NCBI GenBank assembly: GCA_002354135.1
Contig: DEKZ01000121.1
Location: 1-18,504 of the forward strand
Length of the DNA stretch: 18,504 nt
From: Massilia sp. UBA2709
GTDB lineage: Bacteria > Pseudomonadota > Gammaproteobacteria > Burkholderiales > Burkholderiaceae_D
Direction: 5' to 3'
Shown in pieces: positions 1-6,118 of this stretch. The translations under genes were made by a program, and so were the position numbers. The notes beneath the pieces were generated by a model, which saw only the letters and a list, made by a program, of their open reading frames with translations, was not told the origin of the DNA and searched no databases. The number at the start of each line of letters is the position of its first letter. Position 1 is the stretch's first letter.

Positions 1-184
1 GGCGCGGGCGATCCGCGCGCTGCCTGCGCTGGCGGCGGTGCCCCTGGTCGCCGTGACCGGCTGGGGCGCCGACGAGGACCGGCGGCGCTCGCGCGAAGCA
101 GGCTTCGACGAGCACCTACTCAAGCCCGCGATGCCGGAGCAGGTGGCGGCAATCCTCGCGCGTACTGCGGCGCCGGGCGGCTGA
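1..184 (+). CDS. response regulator receiver domain, C-terminal end (partial)
   Basis: Only the last 60 codons of this gene lie in the window; the frame begins at base 2 and stops with TGA at 182-184. The visible peptide has the second half of a CheY-like receiver fold. A hydrophobic strand ends in VAVTGWG, where the Thr is the conserved switch Thr/Ser. A helix containing REAGFDEHL follows, and then LLKP, where the Lys is the invariant phosphorylation-site lysine. The protein ends about 18 residues after that Lys, so no output domain follows. It is therefore a stand-alone receiver or, more likely given the next gene, the tail of a hybrid histidine kinase or other multidomain sensor. The phospho-accepting Asp lies outside the window. 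The fold assignment is firm; the architecture of the whole protein is unknown. Confidence 0.85.
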   Translation, partial: ARAIRALPALAAVPLVAVTGWGADEDRRRSREAGFDEHLLKPAMPEQVAAILARTAAPGG

Positions 185-201
185 GGCGAGCTCTATGGCG
201 G

Positions 202-238
202 CCCGGAAACAGCTGTTCCGCAGCCGTATATTTCCGGG
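202..238 (+). terminator. possible hairpin after the receiver gene
   Basis: CCCGGAAA at 202-209 is the exact reverse complement of TTTCCGGG at 231-238. An alternative, shorter hairpin around CAGCTG competes with it. A run of seven T lies at 252-258, about 14 bases past the stem, which is farther than in a classical intrinsic terminator. It may stop or stabilise the upstream transcript, but the geometry is poor. Confidence 0.3.
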
Positions 239-258
239 TCTAATTGCGATATTTTTTT

Positions 259-264
259 CATAAT
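259..264 (+). promoter_or_regulatory. candidate -10 box for the CheB-CheR-kinase gene
   Basis: CATAAT matches the sigma-70 -10 consensus at five of six positions and sits just after an AT-rich stretch (241-264) that stands out from the GC-rich surroundings. No recognisable -35 box lies 16-18 bases upstream, so an activator or another sigma factor would be needed. The predicted start of transcription near 271 would leave a leader of about 50 bases. Confidence 0.3.
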
Positions 265-319
265 GTAGCCAAAAGATGTCACTCTTCGTCTAGACTCGCG
301 ACTTCACCACACTCATGCC

Positions 320-3300
320 ATGACGATGTACGATCCCGCGAACGCGCCCAGCACGCCTCCCTCCGAACCTGACATCGTTCCGGGGAGCCTGGACTTCCCG
401 GTGGTCGGCATCGGCGCGTCGGCCGGTGGACTGCCGGCGCTGGTGCAGCTGTTCGAGAACATGCCGGCGAACAACGACATGGCCTTCGTGGTCATCCTCC
501 ACCTGTCGCCCAAGCACCCGAGCTCGGCCGCGGAGATCCTGCAGCGCGCCACGCGCATGCCCGTCGTCCAGGTCACGTCGAAAGTACAGATCGAGCGCAA
601 CCACGTGTACGTGATCGCGCCGAACCAGCACATGTCGATGATGGACGGCCTGCTGCTGGTCGACCAGTTGGACCGCCCGCGCGGCAAGCACATCGCCATC
701 GACATGTTCTTCCGCACGCTGGCCGAGGTGCACCGCGAGCGCGCGGTGGCGATTGTGCTGTCAGGCACCGGCGCCGACGGCGCCGTCGGCCTGACCCGTG
801 TCAAGGAACAGGGCGGCGTCACGCTGGTCCAGGCCCCCCTGGATGCCGAGCACGACGGAATGCCGATGGCCGCGATGCGCACCGGCGCGGTCGACTTCGT
901 CTTGCCCGTGGTCGAGATGCCGCAGAAGCTGGTGGAGCTGTGGAACAACGCGCGCACCATCCAGATGCCGCCTCCCGGCGACGGCGAGGCGCCGATCGCC
1001 CACGTCACCACCGACGAGGACACGGCCAGCGCCGAGGACGCGCTGCATGACATCATCTCGCGCCTGCTCAGCCATACCGGGCACGATTTCCGCCACTACA
1101 AGCGCGCTACCGTGCTGCGCCGCATCGAGCGGCGACTGCAGGTGCGCGGCGTGCAGTCGCTGCCCGCGTACCGTGACCTGCTCGAGTCCGATCCGACCGA
1201 GAACAAGCTGCTGCTCGACGACATGCTGATCGGCGTGACCAACTTCTTCCGCGACCGCGAAGCCTTCGAGGCGCTCGAGCGCGACATCCTGCCCGAGCTG
1301 TTCAAGGACAAGGGCCCGACCGACGAGGTGCGCGCCTGGGTCGCGGCCTGCGCCACCGGCGAGGAAGCCTATTCGATGGCGATGCTGATGGCCGACCAGG
1401 CCGCATTGATGGAGCATCCGCCGCAGTACCAGGTGTTCGCGTCCGACATCGACGACCGCGCGATCGACAGCGCGCGCGGGGGCAACTACCCGGCCTCGAT
1501 CATCACCGACGTCGCGCCTTCGCGCCTGCGCCAGTACTTCAACAAGGAAGACGACCGCTACCGCATCCGCAAGTCGCTGCGCGACCGCATCCTGTTCGCC
1601 TCGCACAACCTGCTGCGCGATCCGCCGTTCTCGCGGCTCGACCTGATCTCCTGCCGCAACCTGCTGATCTACCTGAACCGCGATGTCCAGGTTCGCCTGC
1701 TGCAGACCTTCCACTTCGCGCTGAAACCGGGCGGCTACCTGTTCCTGGGCAGCTCGGAGTCGGCCGAGTCGGTGTCCGACTACTTCATCCCGGTCGACAA
1801 GAAGAACCGCATCTACCGCGCGCGCGGCGGCGGTCGCCCCTTGCACTATCAGGCGCCGACCGCGGCCGTGTTCGGCGCCCGCCTGCCGGAGGTGAGCCGC
1901 GTGAAGCTGGCCGGCAAGCGCCAGTTTTCCTACGCCGAACTGCACCAGCGCGCGCTGGCGCAGTATGCGCCGCCCTCGGCCGTCATCGACCGCGAAGGCA
2001 ACATCGTGCACATGTCCGAGGAGGCCGGGCGCTTCCTGCGCATGGCCGGCGGCGAGCCCTCGCGCAGCCTGCTGGCGCTGGTCCTGCCCGAGCTGCGCCT
2101 GGAACTGCGCTCGGCGATGTACCAGGCCACGCAAAGCGAGACCAGCGTCGAATGCCGGCCGATCGAACTGGCCGGGCACAAGGACCTCGGCACGGTCGCG
2201 ATGACGGTGCGCCCTTTCCGCGACGAGGAGGCCGAGACCGACTTCCTGCTGGTCGTGTTCGACCGCTACGAGCAGGCCCAGGAAAAGGCCTTGCCGCCGC
2301 GCCCGAACGGCAGCCACGACGTGGTGCTGGCCCAGCTCGAGGCCGAGCTGCAGCGCAAGCGCGAGCAGTTGCAGGAAACGATAGAGAGCGCCGAAATCTC
2401 GACCGAGGAGCTGCGCGCCTCGAACGAGGAGCTGCAGGCGATCAACGAGGAGCTGCGCTCGGCCACCGAGGAGCTGGAAACCAGCAAGGAAGAGCTGCAA
2501 TCGGTCAACGAGGAGCTGGTCACCGTCAACTACGAACTGAAGGTGAAGGTCGAGGAGACCGGCAAGGCCAACGACGACCTGAACAACCTGATCGCCTCGA
2601 CCGACATCGCCACCATCTTCGTCGACAGCGGCCTGCGCATCAAGCGCTTCACGCCGCGCGCGGCCGACCTGTTCTCGATCATCGCCTCGGACGTGGGCCG
2701 CTCGCTGCTCGACCTGACGCACAAGCTGGACTACGACCAGCTCGCCGGTGACGTCAGCGCCACCTTCGATACGCTGCGCCTGGTCGAGCGCGAGGTGCGC
2801 AGCAACGACGGACGCTGCTACATCGTGCGCCTGCTGCCCTACCGCACCAACGAAGACCGCATCGAAGGCGCAGTGATGACCTTCTTCGACATCACGGCGC
2901 GCCGCCAGGCCGAGGAGCAGGCGTGCGCCAGCGAGGCGCGCATGCGCATGGTGGCCGAGAGCGCCAACGACTACGCCATCATCACGATGGACGAGGAGGG
3001 CCGCGCCACCAGCTGGAACAAGGGGGCCGAACAACTGTTCGGCTATACCGAGCAGGAAATGCTGGGCCACACGCTCGACCCGTTGTTCGTGCCCGAGGAC
3101 CGCGACGCCGGGGTGCCGCTTGATGAGTTGCGCCGCGCACGCACGGAAGGCCGCGCCGAGGACGAGCGCTGGCACCTGCGCAAGGACGGCAGCCGCTTCT
3201 TCTGCAGCGGCGTGACCACGCCGCTGGCCAACGGCGACCTGCAGGGCTACGCGAAGATCGCGCGCGACGTGACCTCGCGCGAGCGCCAGGAGCAGGCGCG

Positions 3301-4486
3301 CGAGCATGCCTCGATGGTGCGCGAACGGGCGGTGCGTTCCAATGCCGAAAACGCGGCGGCGCTGAAGGACGAGTTCCTGGCCGTCATGGCGCATGAGCTG
3401 CGCCATCCGCTGAACATGATCAACATTAACGTCGAGCTGCTGGCGCGCATGCCGGAACTGCGCCACTCGCCTACTTTTCTACGTGCCGCCTCGATCATCC
3501 GCAACTCGGTGATGAGCCAGGCCAAGATCATCGACGACCTGATGGACATGTCGCGCGTGCGCACCGGCAAGCTGTCGCTGACGATGGCGCCGGTGCTGCC
3601 CGAGATGGTGGTGCGCGGCATCGTCGAGGTGTTGCGCGCCGATCCGGCCGCGCAGGACATCGCCATCGAAGTGTCCGGCGAGGCTGAGGGCCTGTACGTG
3701 ATGGCCGACGCCGTGCGCCTCGAGCAGGTCCTGATGAACCTGCTGAGCAATGCCCTGAAATTCACGCCCAAGGGCGGGCGCATCGAAGTGCATCTCGGGC
3801 GCGAGAACAACGGGGTGCGCATCGACGTGACCGACAGCGGCCAGGGCATCGCGCCGTCCTTCCTGCCGCACGTGTTCGACATGTACGGCCAGAGCGTGGC
3901 CGTGACCACGCGCACCAAGGGCGGACTGGGCATCGGCCTGGCGCTGGTGCGCGAGATCGTCGTCGTGCACGGCGGCCGGGTCGAAGCTTTTTCGGAAGGC
4001 ATCGGCAAGGGAGCGCGCTTCAGCGTCTGGCTGCCCCTGCTCGACAGCAATGCCGCGCCCTTGCCCGGAGAGGGCGGCAGGGGCGAGGACAGCATGGCCG
4101 GGCTGCGCATCCTGGTGGTCGACGACATGGAAGAGATGCTGCTCGTCTTCAAGACGCTGCTCGAGACCAGCGGGGCGGTCGTGTTCGAGGCAACCAGCGC
4201 GCCCAAGGGACTGGAAATCCTGGAGCGCGAGCAGGTCGACCTGCTCATTTCGGACATCTCGATGCCGGAGATGGACGGCTACGAGTTCCTGCGCCGCGTG
4301 CGCAGCAACCCGAAGCTGGCCCACCTGCCGGCGATCGCCATCAGCGGCATGCGCCGCGACAGCGACATCGCCAATGCGCGCGCCGCCGGCTACTCGGCCC
4401 ACCTCGGCAAGCCGGTGTCGGTGGAGCGCCTTGCCGCGATCGTGCACGACCTGCTGCCGCAGCGCGAGACGAGCGGGCAGGGTTGA
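320..4486 (+). CDS. CheB-CheR-PAS-histidine kinase-receiver fusion protein
   Basis: A 1388-residue cytosolic sensor fusing chemotaxis-type adaptation enzymes to a hybrid histidine kinase. The CheB-type methylesterase (about 25-205) shows GIGASAGG with Ser34, His61 in VVILH and Asp153 in SGTGADG, so the catalytic triad looks intact. The CheR-type methyltransferase (about 240-505) shows the SAM loop ACATGEEAYS (343-352) and SCRNLLIYL (444-452). A PAS-like stretch (about 540-650) precedes a heptad coiled coil (about 665-757) and two PAS domains (about 754-865 and 870-985). The kinase core has the H-box MAHELRHPLN (His1025), N-box NLLSNALKF, DSGQGIAP and GGLGIGLAL. The C-terminal receiver (about 1262-1380) has Asp1268, Asp1269, phospho-acceptor Asp1312, Ser1342 and Lys1364. 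There is no CheB regulatory receiver at the N-terminus and no membrane segment. The start at 320 has no clear ribosome site; ATG 326 is an alternative. The physiological signal and partner regulator are unknown. Confidence 0.95.
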   Translation: MTMYDPANAPSTPPSEPDIVPGSLDFPVVGIGASAGGLPALVQLFENMPANNDMAFVVILHLSPKHPSSAAEILQRATRMPVVQVTSKVQIERNHVYVIAPNQHMSMMDGLLLVDQLDRPRGKHIAIDMFFRTLAEVHRERAVAIVLSGTGADGAVGLTRVKEQGGVTLVQAPLDAEHDGMPMAAMRTGAVDFVLPVVEMPQKLVELWNNARTIQMPPPGDGEAPIAHVTTDEDTASAEDALHDIISRLLSHTGHDFRHYKRATVLRRIERRLQVRGVQSLPAYRDLLESDPTENKLLLDDMLIGVTNFFRDREAFEALERDILPELFKDKGPTDEVRAWVAACATGEEAYSMAMLMADQAALMEHPPQYQVFASDIDDRAIDSARGGNYPASIITDVAPSRLRQYFNKEDDRYRIRKSLRDRILFASHNLLRDPPFSRLDLISCRNLLIYLNRDVQVRLLQTFHFALKPGGYLFLGSSESAESVSDYFIPVDKKNRIYRARGGGRPLHYQAPTAAVFGARLPEVSRVKLAGKRQFSYAELHQRALAQYAPPSAVIDREGNIVHMSEEAGRFLRMAGGEPSRSLLALVLPELRLELRSAMYQATQSETSVECRPIELAGHKDLGTVAMTVRPFRDEEAETDFLLVVFDRYEQAQEKALPPRPNGSHDVVLAQLEAELQRKREQLQETIESAEISTEELRASNEELQAINEELRSATEELETSKEELQSVNEELVTVNYELKVKVEETGKANDDLNNLIASTDIATIFVDSGLRIKRFTPRAADLFSIIASDVGRSLLDLTHKLDYDQLAGDVSATFDTLRLVEREVRSNDGRCYIVRLLPYRTNEDRIEGAVMTFFDITARRQAEEQACASEARMRMVAESANDYAIITMDEEGRATSWNKGAEQLFGYTEQEMLGHTLDPLFVPEDRDAGVPLDELRRARTEGRAEDERWHLRKDGSRFFCSGVTTPLANGDLQGYAKIARDVTSRERQEQAREHASMVRERAVRSNAENAAALKDEFLAVMAHELRHPLNMININVELLARMPELRHSPTFLRAASIIRNSVMSQAKIIDDLMDMSRVRTGKLSLTMAPVLPEMVVRGIVEVLRADPAAQDIAIEVSGEAEGLYVMADAVRLEQVLMNLLSNALKFTPKGGRIEVHLGRENNGVRIDVTDSGQGIAPSFLPHVFDMYGQSVAVTTRTKGGLGIGLALVREIVVVHGGRVEAFSEGIGKGARFSVWLPLLDSNAAPLPGEGGRGEDSMAGLRILVVDDMEEMLLVFKTLLETSGAVVFEATSAPKGLEILEREQVDLLISDISMPEMDGYEFLRRVRSNPKLAHLPAIAISGMRRDSDIANARAAGYSAHLGKPVSVERLAAIVHDLLPQRETSGQG

Positions 4487-4503
4487 GACAGGCCGGTCTT
4501 GCC

Positions 4504-4519
4504 CGGCGGCCGGCCGCCG
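4504..4519 (+). terminator. GC-rich palindrome after the kinase gene
   Basis: CGGCGGCCGGCCGCCG is a perfect 16-base palindrome starting 18 bases after the kinase stop codon. It has no separate loop and no following T run, so it is at best a weak terminator or mRNA 3' end stabiliser. Confidence 0.3.
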
Positions 4520-4603
4520 AGTGTGACGGAAATCTTTACATTAAGTTCATGGATATTTAACAATAATCCCTTAAGTCATTGATTCTGCATATGCTACGGC
4601 CCG

Positions 4604-4619
4604 TGGTGCAGAACTTGCT
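4604..4619 (+). promoter_or_regulatory. sigma-54 type -24/-12 promoter of the PEP-CTERM gene
   Basis: TGGTGCAGAACTTGCT carries GG (4605-4606) and GC (4617-4618) with exactly ten bases between them, followed by T, as in the RpoN consensus TGGCAC-N5-TTGCW. Transcription would begin near 4630, leaving a leader of about 20 bases with the ribosome site. Known background: PEP-CTERM genes in exopolysaccharide-producing bacteria are often under RpoN and PrsK/PrsR-type control. No enhancer site was identified. Confidence 0.6.
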
Positions 4620-4621
4620 TC

Positions 4622-4645
4622 CTCCTTTCACTCATACGAAAGGAG
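4622..4645 (+). promoter_or_regulatory. inverted repeat masking the ribosome binding site
   Basis: CTCCTTTC (4622-4629) is the perfect reverse complement of GAAAGGAG (4638-4645), with an 8-base loop. The right arm contains the AAGGAG ribosome site of the PEP-CTERM gene, four bases before its ATG. In a transcript starting upstream of 4622 the site would be fully paired. A start at the sigma-54 position near 4630 would leave out the left arm and free it. Confidence 0.5.
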
Positions 4646-4649
4646 AGTC

Positions 4650-5300
4650 ATGAGCAAAGCCAAGCACCATGTCGCCGCAGCCGCCGCCGTTCTTGCCTGC
4701 CTGTTCTCGGCCAGCGCCGGAGCCACCGTCATTGCCAGCAACACGCGCTACGGCCTCTTCGACGGCAGCGAAGGAACGCGCACGTTCAACGTCAGCCACC
4801 ATGGCAGCATCCTCGACCTGAACCTCATCGTCACCCTGTCGAAATGCGACGACCCGCCGCTCGGCCCGCAGGGGAGCGCCTGCCGCGGCCAGGGCACGCC
4901 CTACGAGGACGAATTCTCGCTCGCGCTGGTGTCGCCGGACGGCACGACAGTCGACCTGGTGCGCGCCTACGACACCTATGCCGAAGGCGGCAGGGGTGCG
5001 GGTCGCGTACGCATGGTCTTCGACGACGAGGCGGAGCAGGACGCCGGGCCGCGCCTTGCCTCGGGAAGCTTCCGCCCGGCCGGCGCGCTGTCGGCCTTCG
5101 ACGGCATGGACGTGTACGGGCGCTGGACCTTGTTGATCCAGGATTTCTTCCCGGGCGATCCGCTCGAGTTCTTCTCGGCGCGGCTGGATGTCGAGACCGA
5201 CCCGCCGGCGCCGGTGCCGGAGCCGGCTTCGCTGGCGCTGCTCGGCCTGGGACTGCTGGGAATGCGCGCGCTGCGCAAGCGTCCTAGCGCGACACGATGA
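4650..5300 (+). CDS. secreted PEP-CTERM protein with P-domain-like fold
   Basis: A 216-residue exported protein. The N-terminus is a signal peptide: basic MSKAKHH, an Ala/Leu-rich core, and AGA at 23-25 giving a likely cleavage before Thr26. VLAC at 14-17 faintly resembles a lipobox but sits inside the hydrophobic core. The mature part (about 30-182) contains SLALVSPDGTTVDL and GRWTLLIQDFFPGD, a pattern like the jelly-roll P/homoB domain found after subtilisin-like proteases and in surface proteins. Cys66 and Cys78 could form a disulfide. The C-terminus is a textbook PEP-CTERM sorting signal: VPEPASLALLGLGLLGMRA followed by basic RKR, which an exosortase would process. The ATG at 4650 has a strong AAGGAG site. 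Its 3' end overlaps the convergent LysE-type gene by 17 bases. The exosortase genes are not in this window. The domain call is moderate; the sorting signal is firm. Confidence 0.9.
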   Translation: MSKAKHHVAAAAAVLACLFSASAGATVIASNTRYGLFDGSEGTRTFNVSHHGSILDLNLIVTLSKCDDPPLGPQGSACRGQGTPYEDEFSLALVSPDGTTVDLVRAYDTYAEGGRGAGRVRMVFDDEAEQDAGPRLASGSFRPAGALSAFDGMDVYGRWTLLIQDFFPGDPLEFFSARLDVETDPPAPVPEPASLALLGLGLLGMRALRKRPSATR

Positions 5301-5910
5301 GCTTCACGCCCAGCGCGACGAAGACGGTGCCGGCGATGCGGTCGAGCCACTTGCCGGCGCCCGGCTTGCGGTTGAGCCAGGCGCCGATCGCGCCGGCAAA
5401 ATAGCCGAGCAGGCCGAACAGGATCGCCGCCTGGACCGTGAAGGTCACGCCCAGGGCCAGCATCTGGCCGGGCACCTGGCCGTTGGCGGGAATCACGAAC
5501 TGCGGCAGCAGGGACAGGAAGAACAGGACCACCTTCGGGTTGATCGCGTTCGCGACCAGGCCCTTGGTGAAGAGGCTGCGCAGCGACTGCGGCGCCGCGT
5601 TGCCGTCGGCGGCCTTGCTGCCGCCCTGGCTGCGCAGGGCGTTCCAGCCCAGCCAGACCAGGTAGAGCCCGCCGCCCACGCGCAGCGCCGTGAAGGCGAG
5701 CGGCGAGGCGGCGATCAGGGCGCTCACCCCGAGCACGGCCAGCAGGGTGTGGCTCAGGCAGCCGAGCGCGCACCCCAGGCCGAACACCATGCCCTGCCTG
5801 CGGCCCTTGGACATGCCCAGGCCCAGCACCATCAGGTTGTCGGGGCCGGGAGAGGCGGTGATCAGGACGGCGGCGAGCAGGAAGCCCAGGAATTGTTCGG
5901 GTGCGAGCAT
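5284..5910 (-). CDS. LysE/RhtB family amino-acid exporter
   Basis: A 208-residue inner-membrane protein of the usual length for the LysE/RhtB/LeuE family, which exports amino acids such as lysine, homoserine, threonine or leucine. The diagnostic motif ITASPGPDNLMVLG is at about 17-30, followed by GxxxGxxxG-like helix packing (GMVFGLGCALG). Later come NAINPKVVLFFLSLLPQF, conserved in the family, and VFVALGVKLIVSR at the end. About six hydrophobic segments are visible. The start ATG (5908-5910) has only a weak ribosome site. It converges on and overlaps the PEP-CTERM gene. Its distance from the cyanophycin genes, across a repeat element, gives no strong reason to link it to arginine or aspartate handling. 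The substrate cannot be read from the sequence. Confidence 0.92.
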   Translation of the reverse strand: MLAPEQFLGFLLAAVLITASPGPDNLMVLGLGMSKGRRQGMVFGLGCALGCLSHTLLAVLGVSALIAASPLAFTALRVGGGLYLVWLGWNALRSQGGSKAADGNAAPQSLRSLFTKGLVANAINPKVVLFFLSLLPQFVIPANGQVPGQMLALGVTFTVQAAILFGLLGYFAGAIGAWLNRKPGAGKWLDRIAGTVFVALGVKLIVSR

Positions 5911-5950
5911 GGTGTTATTCGTATGAGGTGTCGAAAAATACGCCGGAGGG

Positions 5951-6104
5951 ACGTAGGGTGGGCGGCTTCGCCGCCCACGCGTTCAACGAATGTGGGATTC
6001 GACGCGGCGCTTGCATTTTGCCGTCTGGATTCGATCGGCGCAATGCACGGCGAATGATCGGCGGATAGTTGAACGCGTGGGCGGGAAACCCGCCCACCCT
6101 ACGT
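5951..6104. repeat. REP/MITE-like element of two inverted 37-bp hairpin arms
   Basis: The left arm (5951-5987) and right arm (6068-6104) are reverse complements of each other apart from a few bases at the hairpin tips. Each arm is also a hairpin: GTGGGCGG and CCGCCCAC around CTTCG on the left, and GTGGGCGGG and CCCGCCCAC around AAA on the right. Both arms begin or end with ACGTAGGGTGGGC. The 80-base middle has no coding sequence. This is the structure of a bacterial interspersed (BIME/REP-type) or MITE-like element. It fills the gap between the LysE-type gene and cphA, ending 14 bases from the cphA stop codon, where it may protect or terminate the cphA transcript. Confidence 0.75.
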
Positions 6105-6118
6105 CCTTTCGTCAACCG

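Noticed and set aside
761..3466. 901-codon open frame on the - strand opposite the CheB-CheR-kinase gene
   Set aside because: It is antisense to a gene with clear catalytic motifs; its protein is rich in His, Gln, Ala and Arg without any recognisable domain, as expected from an antisense frame in GC-rich DNA.
4535..4563. TTTACA with TAACAA 17 bases later as a sigma-70 promoter of the PEP-CTERM gene
   Set aside because: The -10 match is only three of six, and a much better sigma-54 element lies closer to the gene.
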